Source: Sphingobacterium daejeonense | GTDB taxonomy: Bacteria > Bacteroidota > Bacteroidia > Sphingobacteriales > Sphingobacteriaceae | DNA: 64,000 nucleotides | Direction: 5' to 3' | Assembly (NCBI RefSeq): GCF_901472535.1 | Contig: NZ_LR590470.1 | Coordinates: forward strand, 1 to 64,000 | In this document: positions 18,001 to 26,599 of the stretch, in pieces | Numbering within the stretch: the first letter of the stretch is position 1 | Layout of the letters: the number at the start of each line of letters is the position of its first letter | Notes under the pieces: generated by a model | Told to the model about the DNA's origin: nothing | Database searches by the model: none | The model's input: the letters and a program-made list of their open reading frames with translations, nothing else | Translations under genes and position numbers: made by a program

Positions 18001-18305
18001 TATTTAAAACGATGTTGGCCGGCATGAACAAAGATATTGTCAGCTTCTTGTTCAAAGGCGAAATTCCTGGACAGCAGCAAGAACCTCAAAACATTCAAGC
18101 AGCACGCCCAGAGGCACCGAAGGTAAAGGTAAAAGAGACAAAAGAAGAGTTAAGTTCACCAACAGGGGTATCAGAGGAAGACTTGAATACACAAGAGCCT
18201 CAAGTTACTCAGCCGATCCGTAAAGATCAGGCAATTGGTAGAAACGATGAATGTCCTTGTGGTTCTGGGTTGAAGTACAAAAACTGTCACGGGAAACAAG
18301 GTTAA
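15006..18305 (+). CDS. secA: Preprotein translocase ATPase SecA
   Basis: SecA drives unfolded preproteins through SecYEG. The 1099-residue protein, long as is usual in Bacteroidota, has the Walker A MSTGEGKTL (from 189), TVNDYLARRD, the DEAD-like IDEVDSVLIDDARTPLIISG, an insertion of about 100 residues after this region, the second nucleotide-binding domain with TNMAGRGTDIKL and QLRGRAGRQGDPGSSQFF, the helical scaffold/wing, and a C-terminal zinc-binding tail with ECPCGSGLKYKNCH (about 1080-1093). The SPOR gene starts 7 nt downstream. Confidence 0.98.
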   Translation: MLKFLSKLFGSKSERDVKGVQPLVNKIKEEYEKLSSLTHDELRGKTADFKQRISDYLQDIDNEINGLKTEAEATEDMELKTSTYDKIDKLTKDRDKKLEEVLLDILPEAFAVVKETARRFTENKEIEVTASQFDRDIAARKPNVTIEGDKARWKNTWTAAGTEVTWNMVHYDVQLIGGIVLHQGKIAEMSTGEGKTLVGTLPTYLNALAGQGIHIVTVNDYLARRDSEWNGPIFEFHGMSVDCIDKYQPNSPQRRQAYMCDIVYGTNNEFGFDYLRDNMTNTKESMVQRKLHFAMIDEVDSVLIDDARTPLIISGPIPLGDQHEFYQLKPRIERLVNAQKAYINTVLNQAKKAIADNDTDPEKGGLALFRAYRGLPKNKALIKYLSEGNHRQILQKVENYYMQEQNRHMPKADAELFFVIDEKNNQVELTEKGIELITATGEDPNFFILPDVGTEIAEIEKSSIPVEEKAQRKEELMRDYSVKAERIHSINQLLKAYTLFEIDDQYIVDDGKVKIVDEQTGRIMDGRRYSDGLHQAIEAKENVKVEDATQTYATITLQNYFRMYHKLSGMTGTASTEAGELWEIYKLDVVEIPTNKAIQRDDRQDLIYRTAREKYNAVAQEIQTLTEQGRPVLVGTTSVEISELLSRMLKLRGVKHNVLNAKLHQKEADIVAEAGRPGQVTIATNMAGRGTDIKLTSEVINAGGLAIIGTERHESRRVDRQLRGRAGRQGDPGSSQFFVSLEDPLMRLFASERISNLMVKMGVEDGEVMQHGMLTKSIERAQRKVEENNFGTRKHLLEYDDVMNSQRTVIYTKRKNALFGERLDVDLNNTIYDVVEDVVLEAKQDNSFDEFQIEVIRIFAINPEISQEEFASNSAPTLVDKLFDQVISHYHRKAVNIAEQTLPVLTNVLAERGGMIENIIVPFSDGIRGIQVATNLQKAVESKGKEVFKSFEKGIVLALIDEAWKEHLREMDDLKQSVQNARYEQKDPIIIYKMEAYNLFKTMLAGMNKDIVSFLFKGEIPGQQQEPQNIQAARPEAPKVKVKETKEELSSPTGVSEEDLNTQEPQVTQPIRKDQAIGRNDECPCGSGLKYKNCHGKQG

Positions 18306-18312
18306 TAAAACA

Positions 18313-18771
18313 ATGAAATACAAAGGATTTATAGTAAGCTGTTTAATTCTATTTGCTACAGTTACAATTTCTAAAGCACAAGAGAATAAGGTATTGGTTG
18401 AAAAAGATTCATTAATTGGTCTTTTGCAGGAATATCGGTCATTTTACGCATTAAATCCAACTACTTCTACAAAAGCAGTAAGTCTAGAGCCTAAAACCAT
18501 AGATAAATCGAGAGCTACTCGTGTTAAAGTCCGTGGTTTTAGGGTTCAGATTTTCTCAGGGTCAAGCCGTAGGGAGGCTGAAAACGTTCAGCGTTCTTTC
18601 CAAAGCCAAAACTCTGATATCAATGCTTATTTAGATTATGTAGAACCAAACTACAGAATCAAAGTAGGCGACTTTACAAGCCGTTCTGCAGCAACTGCAT
18701 ATATGAGAGAACTTCGAGGAAAATACAGAAATGTTTTTGTGTTTGTCGAAGATGTCTGGACATGGCAATAG
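18313..18771 (+). CDS. Secreted SPOR-domain protein
   Basis: SPOR domains bind denuded glycan strands of peptidoglycan at division sites. The 152-residue product has a signal peptide (MKYKGFIVSCLILFATVTISKAQ), a short linker, and a C-terminal SPOR-like module from about 75 with VRGFRVQIFSGSSRREAENVQRSF, PNYRIKVGDFTSRSAATAYMREL and YRNVFVFVEDVWTW. It lies 7 nt after secA and 12 nt before the M20 peptidase, so it probably shares their transcript. Confidence 0.88.
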   Translation: MKYKGFIVSCLILFATVTISKAQENKVLVEKDSLIGLLQEYRSFYALNPTTSTKAVSLEPKTIDKSRATRVKVRGFRVQIFSGSSRREAENVQRSFQSQNSDINAYLDYVEPNYRIKVGDFTSRSAATAYMRELRGKYRNVFVFVEDVWTWQ

Positions 18772-18783
18772 TGGAGGATCATC

Positions 18784-19974
18784 ATGCCAATAACAAAACA
18801 ACGAATTCAAGAACTAGCGAATTCCTATTTTCAAGATACCGTAGATAACAGAAGGTTTTTACATCAGAACCCTGAACTTTCATTTGAGGAGTATAATACT
18901 TCTGCATATGTGAAGCAAAAGTTAACTGATCTGAATATTCCCTTTGAATCTATGGCCAACACTGGAGTTGTAGGGATTATCAAAGGTGATTTACCTTCAC
19001 ATAAAGTATTGGCGTTAAGAGCCGATATGGACGCCCTTCCCATTACTGAGGTTGAAGGTCGATCCTACGGTTCGAAGAATATTGGTGTTATGCATGCATG
19101 TGGACATGATGTCCATACCTCTTCCCTTTTGGGCGTAGCCAAAATCTTAAATAATCTGAAGTCAGAGTTTGGAGGAACTATAAAGTTGATTTTCCAACCT
19201 GGTGAGGAACGTCTTCCGGGTGGAGCATCATTGATGATCAAAGAAGGTGTTTTACAGAATCCAGAGCCACAAGGGATTGTTGGCCAACATGTGATGCCAT
19301 TTATAGAATCTGGCAAAGTTGGTTTTCGATCTGGGAAGTACATGGCTTCCTGTGACGAGTTATTTATGACTGTGAAAGGTAAGGGTGGTCATGGTGCCAT
19401 GCCTCACCAAAATATAGATCCTATTGCGATTACTGCACAAATTATCACCGCTTTGCAACAAGTCGTGAGCAGGAATGCTGATCCAAGAACGCCTTCCGTG
19501 CTTTCTTGGGGTAAGATTATCGGAAATGGAGCTACGAATGTTATCCCTGACGAAGTTAATTTAGAAGGTACATTCCGTACTTTTGACGAGAAATGGAGAG
19601 CAGATGCGCATGAGAGAATGGTGAAAATGGCCGTTGGTATTGCTGAGAGCATGGGGGCAACCTGTGACTTTGAAGTAAGAAAAGGCTATCCATTTTTAGT
19701 CAATGAACCAGGCATCACTGCTGCTGCACAATCTTATGCTATCGAATACTTAGGCGCAGAAAATGTCGTTGAATTAGATTTATGGCCGGCAGCGGAAGAT
19801 TTCGCCTATTATTCTCAAGAAACCAATGCTTGTTTTTATAGATTGGGTACAGGAAATAAAGAAAAAGGTATAAATTCTGCCGTTCATACACCAACATTTG
19901 ATATAGACGAAAAAGCGTTGGAAACCAGCATTGGGTTGATGTCTTATATTGCTGTCCAGTATTTAGGGAATTAA
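18784..19974 (+). CDS. M20 family amidohydrolase (aminoacylase/hippurate hydrolase type)
   Basis: M20D metallo-amidohydrolases cleave N-acyl amino acids and related amides. The 396-residue protein shows RRFLHQNPELSFEE-like N-terminal sequence, LRADMDALPI, the metal ligands in HACGHDVHTSSLLG, FQPGEE with the catalytic Glu, GQHVMP, the dimerisation-domain GKGGHGAMPHQNIDP, and a C-terminal AEDFAYY with the last ligand region. Substrate cannot be told from sequence; candidates are N-acyl amino acids or N-acetyl-diaminopimelate. Located in the SPOR-M20 run with 12-nt and 10-nt gaps. Confidence 0.92.
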   Translation: MPITKQRIQELANSYFQDTVDNRRFLHQNPELSFEEYNTSAYVKQKLTDLNIPFESMANTGVVGIIKGDLPSHKVLALRADMDALPITEVEGRSYGSKNIGVMHACGHDVHTSSLLGVAKILNNLKSEFGGTIKLIFQPGEERLPGGASLMIKEGVLQNPEPQGIVGQHVMPFIESGKVGFRSGKYMASCDELFMTVKGKGGHGAMPHQNIDPIAITAQIITALQQVVSRNADPRTPSVLSWGKIIGNGATNVIPDEVNLEGTFRTFDEKWRADAHERMVKMAVGIAESMGATCDFEVRKGYPFLVNEPGITAAAQSYAIEYLGAENVVELDLWPAAEDFAYYSQETNACFYRLGTGNKEKGINSAVHTPTFDIDEKALETSIGLMSYIAVQYLGN

Positions 19975-19984
19975 TACTATTCGT

Positions 19985-20557
19985 ATGTCATCCCATCACA
20001 TAGTCCGTGAGAATCAGGAACCAGCCCTGTTTATAGCAAACCCAGACTGTCTTGCTGACGACTATTTGAATCAACTCCTTGAATGGAGCCCTACCATAAT
20101 AACTCTTTCTGAGCATTATGATTTATTAAAATCTCGAGAAATAAAAGTTGACGTGGTCCTTGATAACCAAGGGATCGACATTAAAGAAATAGAAGAAAAC
20201 CTTATCCTAATACCCTACTCCCAAAACTATTTTATTCCCCTCTTTAAATACCTTGATAAAAAGAAAAATCATGCTGTCAATATCTTAACAGAACGAGTTA
20301 ACATCGTTGATTACGAGCCGTATTTGGAGGATTTTGTCATTATTTTATTAAATGCTGAGCGGAAATCACTTTTATTAAAAAAATATGAGAAATGGCTTCC
20401 CAAAGGATATTCATTGATTATTGAGAATTATAGAGGGAATGAGGAAGATTTGAAGAATTTAACCCATCTTGATAACAACTGTTATGTAGTGGCGTCTGAT
20501 GGTTTTATTTCTATCCCAGAACAAGACAATTACCTATTAATATCTGAAGAGCTATGA
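19985..20557 (+). CDS. Thiamine pyrophosphokinase-like protein lacking catalytic motifs
   Basis: The 190-residue protein starts MSSHHIVRENQEPALFIAN and continues with LNQLLEWSPTIITL. From memory this resembles the N-terminus of Bacteroidota thiamine pyrophosphokinases. The Asp-rich GDFDS-type catalytic motif and the DHT motif of that enzyme are absent; the corresponding place reads VDVVLDNQGIDIKEIEEN. It therefore looks like a diverged, probably non-catalytic relative, or an unrelated family with a chance resemblance. It follows the M20 gene by 10 nt and overlaps the GNAT gene by 4 nt (ATGA), so the three are likely coexpressed. Function unknown. Confidence 0.5.
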   Translation: MSSHHIVRENQEPALFIANPDCLADDYLNQLLEWSPTIITLSEHYDLLKSREIKVDVVLDNQGIDIKEIEENLILIPYSQNYFIPLFKYLDKKKNHAVNILTERVNIVDYEPYLEDFVIILLNAERKSLLLKKYEKWLPKGYSLIIENYRGNEEDLKNLTHLDNNCYVVASDGFISIPEQDNYLLISEEL

Positions 20558-21042
20558 TCCAGATTATAAAAGCAAAGATTGAGGACGCAAAATTGATTCA
20601 ACAATTGGCTCATGCAATTTGGTATCCTACCTATACTGAAATCTTATCTAAAGAGCAGATAGATTTTATGCTTGAACACCTATATTCCATAGAAACACTT
20701 CAGAGTTCTATACTAGGAAACACAACATTTTATATTCTGTATGAAGGGAATGTTGCGGTTGGATTTATTGGTTTTGGTCCTAAGGGAGATGTTTTGAAGA
20801 TTGATAAAATCTATTTGTTGCCAAGTACGCAAGGAAAAGGCTTTGGCAAAATGCTGATTGATCTTGCTGCGGAGGAGGCGAAAAACCTCGGTTTTAAAGA
20901 GCTTGAACTGAACGTAAACAGATTCAATAAAGCTTATAATTTTTACCTTAAGCAAGGTTTTAAAGTAGTAGAGGAAGTTGATATCCCCTACTACGAATTT
21001 TTTCTAAATGATTACGTTATGCGTAAATCCTTAATCTCTTAG
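20554..21042 (+). CDS. GNAT family N-acetyltransferase
   Basis: Acetyl-CoA dependent N-acyltransferase fold of 162 residues. Visible motifs are the beta4 strand LKIDKIYLLPSTQGKGFGKMLIDLA, with QGKGFGK as the acetyl-CoA pyrophosphate loop (Q/RxxGxG/A), and the following NRFNKAYNFYLKQGFK typical of the C-terminal half. The substrate is unknown. Start overlaps the stop of the upstream gene (ATGA). Its 3' end overlaps the convergent M28 peptidase gene by 12 nt. Confidence 0.9.
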   Translation: MIQIIKAKIEDAKLIQQLAHAIWYPTYTEILSKEQIDFMLEHLYSIETLQSSILGNTTFYILYEGNVAVGFIGFGPKGDVLKIDKIYLLPSTQGKGFGKMLIDLAAEEAKNLGFKELELNVNRFNKAYNFYLKQGFKVVEEVDIPYYEFFLNDYVMRKSLIS

Positions 21043-22338
21043 TTTTTCTACTCTACTAGGTGTTTGAGATCCATTAATGATTCCAATTGCACCAGTTGCA
21101 ATTGCTTCAATGCTGGATTTGATATTATTGATATCTAGCGTGCTTACTTCGTCCTTTACAGTGTGGTAATACTGATCTTTGTCGATTTGTGATGTTGAAA
21201 ACGTATGTGCTGGAACACCCAATGCTGCCAATACTGCATTATCACTTCTATAGAATAGGTTTTGTGTGGTATAAGGGTCTGGATGAAATGTAAATGCTGA
21301 TCCCTTTAGGTTTTCTTGCATTAGCTTTCCTAAGTTTGACGCTTCATATCCTGTTATATATAGGCTATTTGGGCCAAACTTTGAATCCTTTCCTATCATC
21401 TCAATATTGATCATGGCAACCACTTTTTCGGGATCTATATTGTTAGAGAAGTATTTAGAACCAAACATTCCAATTTCTTCACCCGTAAATGCTACAAAAA
21501 TCAATGTTCTTTCGTTGTTGTTCAGTTTCTTATAATACCTTGCCAATTCTATCATTGCTGTTGTTCCTGAGGCATCATCATCCGCACCATTAGCTATTGA
21601 ATCTTGTTCCACAGGTTGAATAATGCCAATATGATCATAATGGCAAGAAATGATCACGAATTCATCTGGTTTTGATTTTCCAGGAATAATGCCAGCAACA
21701 TTGAACATTGAGAATTCCTGGCTATCCTTCTTTTGAGAAATATTATATTTATTTTCAATTCCATCAGCAATAATGAAAACCTTGGCCCCTTTTGAGAGCG
21801 TGTTTTGGTCTTTAAACTTAACTTGTTCTCTGTTGTAGATTTTTTTAAACCTTGCTAACAGCGGAGCATGTTTTTTACCAACAAGGATCACTGCTGTGGA
21901 GGTATCTTTCTGTACAATATTTCGGAACTCTTGAGAGAAATCTTGTTCATCCGTAATGGTATATTGTTTAGTGTTTTTGTCTTTTTCGGTTATGGTACCT
22001 TTAAGGTCTCCCCATATCAGGAATTCATCTTCAGGGAGATTTTTTTTGCCGAATTTTACATTTTGTTCGGTTACTTTGGAGCGTTCGACTATAAACGATT
22101 GTCTAAAGGTTTCTTCTGCATATGGTTTAAGTCCGATTTCTTTGAATTCATTGGCAATAAAATCTGCAGCTTTTCCGATATCATTGATATTTAGAGCCGA
22201 CCTTCCTCTCATATCATCAGAGGCAAGTGTGTTCAATATTCTGGAAATATTTTCAGTATTTGTTATTTGTGTTTCCTGTGCTATGCTGAAGTTGGACAGC
22301 AAGGCTATAAATAGCAGGGATAATAATTGATTTCTCAT
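21031..22338 (-). CDS. Secreted M28 family zinc peptidase
   Basis: M28 enzymes are co-catalytic zinc aminopeptidases or carboxypeptidases. The 435-residue protein has a signal peptide (MRNQLLSLLFIALLSNFSIAQ), an N-terminal region with a probable PA-like insert (about 100-200), then the zinc ligands and catalytic residues in ISCHYDHIG, GADDDASGTTAMIELA, FVAFTGEEIGMFGS, MINIEMIG and the C-terminal YYHTVKDE. All expected ligand positions are present. Likely periplasmic or secreted. Monocistronic, minus strand, divergent from the rhodanese gene. Confidence 0.93.
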   Translation of the reverse strand: MRNQLLSLLFIALLSNFSIAQETQITNTENISRILNTLASDDMRGRSALNINDIGKAADFIANEFKEIGLKPYAEETFRQSFIVERSKVTEQNVKFGKKNLPEDEFLIWGDLKGTITEKDKNTKQYTITDEQDFSQEFRNIVQKDTSTAVILVGKKHAPLLARFKKIYNREQVKFKDQNTLSKGAKVFIIADGIENKYNISQKKDSQEFSMFNVAGIIPGKSKPDEFVIISCHYDHIGIIQPVEQDSIANGADDDASGTTAMIELARYYKKLNNNERTLIFVAFTGEEIGMFGSKYFSNNIDPEKVVAMINIEMIGKDSKFGPNSLYITGYEASNLGKLMQENLKGSAFTFHPDPYTTQNLFYRSDNAVLAALGVPAHTFSTSQIDKDQYYHTVKDEVSTLDINNIKSSIEAIATGAIGIINGSQTPSRVEKLRD

Positions 22339-22409
22339 ATATAATTTTTTTACGATGAAAATAACAAAAATTCTAAACTATTTGGGGACAGTTTGAATTC
22401 AAAAATCTT

Positions 22410-22417
22410 TATATTTG
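22410..22417 (+). promoter_or_regulatory. Candidate -7 box TATATTTG of the rhodanese gene
   Basis: Perfect match to TANNTTTG, 14 nt before the ATG at 22432, predicting a leader of about 11 nt. Confidence 0.5.
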
Positions 22418-22431
22418 ATAAAAAGCACACT

Positions 22432-22746
22432 ATGAAGGAAATTAGCGTTCAAGAATTAAAGGACATGATGGACCACAACGTTGAGTTTCAATTGATCGAC
22501 GTTCGTGAGCCTTTCGAATATGAAGTATCTAATTTAAATGGGATTAACATTCCATTGTCAGGAGTTGTAATTGAGTCTGAAAAGATTTCAAGAGATATTC
22601 CAGTAGTGATTCATTGTCGTTCAGGAAAACGTAGTGCTCAAGCAGTTATGTTGTTGGAGCAGGAAGGATTTACAAATTTATCGAATCTTCAAGGCGGGAT
22701 TTTAGCTTGGAAAGAAGCATTTGATCCTGAAATGGATGTTTATTAA
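22432..22746 (+). CDS. Rhodanese-like domain protein
   Basis: A single rhodanese domain of 104 residues with the active-site loop HCRSGKRSAQA, the cysteine being the persulfide carrier, and the flanking DVREPFEYEVSNLNGINIPL and NLQGGILAWKE. Such proteins relay sulfane sulfur. The partner is not evident here. Start taken at MKEISVQEL; an upstream in-frame ATG at 22393 is less likely because a promoter box lies between. Followed by a strong terminator, so monocistronic. Confidence 0.92.
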   Translation: MKEISVQELKDMMDHNVEFQLIDVREPFEYEVSNLNGINIPLSGVVIESEKISRDIPVVIHCRSGKRSAQAVMLLEQEGFTNLSNLQGGILAWKEAFDPEMDVY

Positions 22747-22762
22747 AAAACAGTAAATCAAT

Positions 22763-22791
22763 AAAAAGCTCAAGGACACCTTGAGCTTTTT
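22763..22791 (+). terminator. Terminator after the rhodanese gene
   Basis: Perfect 13-bp stem AAAAAGCTCAAGG with CCTTGAGCTTTTT and a 3-nt loop, with flanking T residues. A-rich on the left, so it may act in both directions. Confidence 0.85.
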
Positions 22792-22945
22792 ATTTTTAAG
22801 GCTATTTGTTGCATAAATAGCAATTTTTGGGCGGTCTTATTAATATTTGTTAAAAAATTATGTTTTTATTTCTTTCTGCATTGTAAAAATTATAAAAGAG
22901 CTAACTTTATATCATTGTACCAAGAGTAAACAAAAACATAATTTT

Positions 22946-24371
22946 ATGTCACAACATTCCAACACAACTCAGAGCTTCTTTCAAGGAGTAGGCCGTAATT
23001 TTGACAAGGCGGCCAAGTTTACCAAATTCTCTTCTGGCATACTTGAACAAATCAAGGCATGTAATTCTATTTTGAGGGTTAGATTCCCTGTTAAGATAGG
23101 AGATAATGTAGAAGTTATCGAAGCTTATCGTGTTCAGCATTCGCATCATAAATTACCATGTAAGGGCGGGATCCGTTTTAGCATGGAAGTTGATCAGGAT
23201 GAGGTGATGGCCTTGGCATCTTTGATGACTTACAAATGTGCCATTGTAAACGTTCCTTTTGGAGGAGCTAAAGGTGGGGTAAAAATCGATACCAAAAAGT
23301 ATACTGAATATGAACTGGAAAAGATTACCCGTCGTTATACTACAGAGCTGGTAAAGAAAAACTTTATTGGACCGGGAACAGATGTTCCTGCCCCAGATTA
23401 TGGTACTAGTGCAAGGGAAATGAGTTGGATCGTTGATACCTATACTACCTTAAACCCCAATGATATCAATGCTCAGGCTTGTGTAACTGGAAAACCTGTT
23501 TCTCAGGGCGGTGTTCGCGGAAAGAACGGAGGCTACAGGTCTTGGTGTTTTCTTTGGTGTCAGAGAAGCTTGTAAGAATGAAGAGGACATGCAAAGACTA
23601 GGTCTTACAACTGGAGTTGAAGGAAAAAAAGTGATTGTTCAAGGTTTAGGAAATGTAGGTTACCATGCTGCTAAGTATTTTGAAGAAGGCGGTTCGATCT
23701 TAGTTGGATTAATTGAATACGAAGGAGCAATTTATAATGAAAACGGGTTGGATTTGGAGGAAGTTGTTGCTCACCGTAAATCAACAGGATCCATATTAAA
23801 CTTTCCAGGAGCTACCAATATTGAAGACCCTTCCAAAGGATTAGAATACCCTTGTGATATATTGATTCCCGCAGCATTAGAGTCTGTAATTAATGGTTCA
23901 AATGCCGAACGTATCCAAGCACAAATTATTGGGGAAGCAGCAAATGGTCCATTGACACCTGACGCTGATGAAGTATTCAACAGAAAAGGAAAATTGGTAA
24001 TTCCTGATATCTATCTAAATGCCGGCGGTGTAACTGTATCTTATTTTGAATGGTTGAAAAACTTAAGCCACGTAAGGTATGGAAGATTGGAAAAGAGATT
24101 TAGCGAAAATATGTTTGCAGAAATTCTGAACATTATCGAATCTATGACCAATCAAAAGGTTTCAAAATTAGAACGTAAAATCATTTTAAGAGGTCCTGAT
24201 GAAGTTGATTTAGTTTACTCGGGCCTTGAAGATACGATGATTGGTTCTTATCAAGAAATCCATCAGATTTGGAAGAATACAGAAGGAGTTGAAGATTTAA
24301 GAACTGCAGCATTTATTTGTGCTATCAATAAAGTTGGAGAATCCTACAAAGAGTTAGGTATTTTCCCATAA
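22946..24371 (+). pseudogene. Glu/Leu/Phe/Val dehydrogenase, frameshifted
   Basis: NAD(P)-dependent amino-acid dehydrogenase of the glutamate dehydrogenase superfamily, converting an amino acid to its 2-oxo acid and ammonia. The N-terminal half has SVKIG-like [43 protein letters not shown], and [18 protein letters not shown]. The frame then breaks at GGVRGK, and the second half continues in the +1 frame with [29 protein letters not shown] (Rossmann) and AANGPLTPDADE. One extra A in the AAA at 23521-23523 explains it exactly. Without it the product is 474 residues. The start is the ATG at 22946 ([11 protein letters not shown]). An assembly error is the simplest reading. Confidence 0.9.
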
Positions 24372-24393
24372 CCAAGGCTAGGGAATTTATCCT

Positions 24394-24401
24394 TAACTTT
24401 G
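24394..24401 (+). promoter_or_regulatory. Candidate -7 box TAACTTTG
   Basis: Perfect TANNTTTG ending 4 nt before the ATG at 24406. Predicts a leaderless mRNA for the small membrane-protein pair. Confidence 0.5.
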
Positions 24402-24405
24402 TTTT

Positions 24406-24711
24406 ATGAATAAATTATTCCACCAGACTAAACAGGCATTCCTATTTAGTCTGGCTTTTTATGTTTTGTCCCTAATCCTTTTTGTGCTGAAGGTTGGCTT
24501 TGCTCCTATCCTATTGAGTATCTCCACATTACTGTCTTTGATATGGGTCATATTAGTTTTATTGGAGATCATGCGGTCTACGAGAATATCAAATGGTGAG
24601 CGCTTAATATTGGTTTTATTCATTATCATGGGTAATATTTTGGCGGGAATAGTGTATTTTTATTTCATTCGGGAACGGGTTACAGGATTTAAAGTAATAA
24701 AGAAAAGATGA
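24406..24711 (+). CDS. Small three-helix membrane protein, unknown function
   Basis: A 101-residue protein with three hydrophobic segments (about 11-31, 33-54, 66-87) and a basic C-terminus FKVIKKR. I do not recognise a family; the spacing of the last two segments with YFYFIRERVTG is reminiscent of phospholipase D N-terminal membrane modules. The stop overlaps the ATG of the next gene (ATGA), so the two are translationally coupled. Confidence 0.75.
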   Translation: MNKLFHQTKQAFLFSLAFYVLSLILFVLKVGFAPILLSISTLLSLIWVILVLLEIMRSTRISNGERLILVLFIIMGNILAGIVYFYFIRERVTGFKVIKKR

Positions 24712-24956
24712 CAAAGAAGTTTATATTGAATTTACTGCTCAATCTAGGGATTGTATTTTTAGTGTTGAGTGCTTGGGCAGGATATAATAGTGGCCAAATG
24801 CTTTATTTGGGTATTTCTATTGCCTTATTGGTGGTGTTGATTTATCTGAAGATTGTATTGTTGAAGCAAGTGAACAGGGATGTTCGTGCAAAACAAGAAG
24901 AAAGAGCTAGGTTGGCTCAACAAGAAATGAAACAAAAGAAAAGGGCTAAAAAATAG
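24708..24956 (+). CDS. Small two-helix membrane protein, unknown function
   Basis: An 82-residue protein with two hydrophobic segments (LNLLLNLGIVFLVLSAWAG and YLGISIALLVVLIYLKIVLL) followed by a strongly charged helix, rich in Arg, Lys, Glu and Gln, that ends KQKKRAKK. Probably an inner-membrane protein with a cytoplasmic tail. Coupled to the preceding gene by a 4-nt overlap. No function can be assigned. Confidence 0.75.
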   Translation: MTKKFILNLLLNLGIVFLVLSAWAGYNSGQMLYLGISIALLVVLIYLKIVLLKQVNRDVRAKQEERARLAQQEMKQKKRAKK

Positions 24957-24968
24957 CCCTTTATTTTT
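24941..24968. terminator. Bidirectional terminator between convergent genes
   Basis: AAGGGCTA and TAGCCCTT arms around a 5-nt A loop, overlapping the stop of the upstream gene, T-rich on the right. It separates the membrane-protein pair from gcvT on the opposite strand. Confidence 0.7.
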
Positions 24969-24979
24969 TGAGTTCTTTA

Positions 24980-26059
24980 TTATTTTACAAACGGAGGTTT
25001 TCTTACCACAGCTTTGATCGGTTGGTTTCTGATAGAAATAAAGATTTCTGATCCGTCTTTTGCGAAGGCAGCATCTACATAACCTAAACCAATAGATTTT
25101 TTAAGGGAAGGTGATTGTGTACCTGAGGTAACACGACCAATCTTGTTTCCTTCAGCATCAACGATTTCGTAATCATGACGAGGGATTCCTCTATCGATCA
25201 TTTCAAAACCCACTAATTTTTGTGATACACCTTTTTCTTTTTCTGCTTTTAGGTTTTCTGAGTTAACAAAGTCTTTAGTGAATTTTGTTACCCAACCTAG
25301 TCCAGCAGCTAACGGTGAAGTGCTATCATCGATATCATTGCCATATAAGCAGAATCCCATTTCCAGGCGTAAAGTATCTCTTGCTCCCAAACCGATTGGT
25401 TTGATGCCATACTCTTTTCCTGCTTCCATAATAGCGTTCCATACTTTCTCAGCATGTTCATTTGCAACATAGATTTCGAAACCACCAGCGCCAGTATATC
25501 CTGTAGCAGATACCAATACATTTTCTACGCCTGCAAATACACCTTTTTGGAATGAATAGTATTCCATTGGTGCCAATTCGATGTCGGTAAGTTTTTGAAG
25601 TGCATCGGCAGCTTTTGGTCCTTGAACAGCAAATAGCGAAGTCTCATCGGAGATATCCTTCATTTCAACACCTTCCGTATTGAATTTGCTGATCCAATTC
25701 CAATCTTTTTCGATGTTTGAAGCATTTACTACCAATAAGTATGTGGTCTCGTCAATTTTATAGGTCAGAAAATCATCTACAATACCGCCATTTTCATTTG
25801 GCAAATATCCGTATTGAACTTTGCCATCATAAAGTTTGGAAGCATCGTTGGATGATACTTTTTGAATAAGGTCCAAAGCTTTTTCTCCTTTAAGGATAAA
25901 CTCGCCCATATGACTTACGTCGAACATTCCCACAGCAGTACGTACTGTTTCATGTTCGTCATTGATGCCAGAATATTGAACGGGCATATTAAATCCGGCG
26001 AAAGGTACCATTTTAGCTCCTAAAGCGATATGAACGTCTGTTAACGCAGTATTTTTCAT
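24980..26059 (-). CDS. gcvT: Glycine cleavage system T protein (aminomethyltransferase)
   Basis: GcvT transfers the methylene group from the aminomethyl-lipoyl H protein to tetrahydrofolate, releasing ammonia. The 359-residue protein has [25 protein letters not shown] at the N-terminus, [42 protein letters not shown], and the C-terminal [19 protein letters not shown]. Length is typical. gcvP lies separately at 38.7 kb on the other strand; gcvH and lpd are not in the window. A box TACTTTTG (26093-26086, minus) about 27 nt ahead is a promoter candidate. Confidence 0.96.
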   Translation of the reverse strand: MKNTALTDVHIALGAKMVPFAGFNMPVQYSGINDEHETVRTAVGMFDVSHMGEFILKGEKALDLIQKVSSNDASKLYDGKVQYGYLPNENGGIVDDFLTYKIDETTYLLVVNASNIEKDWNWISKFNTEGVEMKDISDETSLFAVQGPKAADALQKLTDIELAPMEYYSFQKGVFAGVENVLVSATGYTGAGGFEIYVANEHAEKVWNAIMEAGKEYGIKPIGLGARDTLRLEMGFCLYGNDIDDSTSPLAAGLGWVTKFTKDFVNSENLKAEKEKGVSQKLVGFEMIDRGIPRHDYEIVDAEGNKIGRVTSGTQSPSLKKSIGLGYVDAAFAKDGSEIFISIRNQPIKAVVRKPPFVK

Positions 26060-26085
26060 GTTATTTCAATGATTTTTAGTTAATG

Positions 26086-26093
26086 CAAAAGTA
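26086..26093 (-). promoter_or_regulatory. Candidate -7 box TACTTTTG of gcvT
   Basis: Reverse strand match to TANNTTTG; transcript would have a leader of about 23 nt. I see no glycine riboswitch-like fold between it and gcvT, and there is no room for one. Confidence 0.45.
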
Positions 26094-26111
26094 GGAATTT
26101 TATTCTTTATT

Positions 26112-26278
26112 TGCCATTACATGGCAAAGGTCGTTTTTTTAATTATGCCAATAATGACATGGCTGGTGGCTCCATGAACGCCAGGTTGGCGGCAACACGA
26201 CCGCCATGGTTGGTGTCCCCACCAACCATCCATCGGCTGAGCTAATCTTCACTAATTAATAATGCCATTTCATGGCAA
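26112..26278. repeat. Palindromes: GCCATNNNATGGC pair and a family 1 copy
   Basis: TTGCCATTACATGGCAA (26112-26128) and TGCCATTTCATGGCA (about 26264-26278) are near-identical small palindromes that bracket a perfect family 1 palindrome at 26206-26229 (arms ATGGTTGGTG and CACCAACCAT, loop TCCC). A degenerate family 1 relative is at about 26160-26185. This begins a gene-free stretch of 970 bp between gcvT and truC. Confidence 0.6.
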
Positions 26279-26284
26279 GATGAC

Positions 26285-26309
26285 GTTACTTTTGAGGCGC
26301 AAAAGTAAC
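26285..26309. repeat. Hairpin GTTACTTTTG / CAAAAGTAAC
   Basis: A perfect 10-bp stem with a 5-nt loop (AGGCG). It is the left member of a non-coding block that ends with the large palindrome at 26538-26599. The block between them has no credible coding frame. Confidence 0.65.
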
Positions 26310-26537
26310 CAAAAACGCTTGCTCATTTAAGGTGGCTTGTCGCACAGAGCCAATGCACATGGACAAAATGCCTTATTGCCGAGGATACCGTTCTAATCAA
26401 TTATCTCTTTTGAGGAGATAATTGCTTGAAAGCATCCAAGGGCAATCCCAACCGCACAATGGCCGCGGCATTTTATCCATCCTGCCGCCACTGAAAATGA
26501 GCGGGCTGAAGATTGACGGCCATGTTTGAGAGCTTGA

Positions 26538-26599
26538 GGCCGATTTTTGGGGGAATGTTGTTGCGGCTCGCCGCAACAACATTCCCCCAAAAATCGGCC
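26538..26599. repeat. Perfect palindrome with 30-bp arms
   Basis: The 30-bp left arm (26538-26567, beginning GGCCGATTTTTGGGGG) is the exact reverse complement of the right arm (26570-26599), separated by only 2 nt. It is followed by a T and A run (26600-26612). No mismatch was found. It could be a strong bidirectional terminator, a cruciform, or one end of a mobile non-coding element. Confidence 0.85.

Noticed and set aside
26393..26590. Overlapping minus-strand frames of 61-65 codons
   Set aside because: They begin inside the perfect palindrome and show no protein-like pattern.
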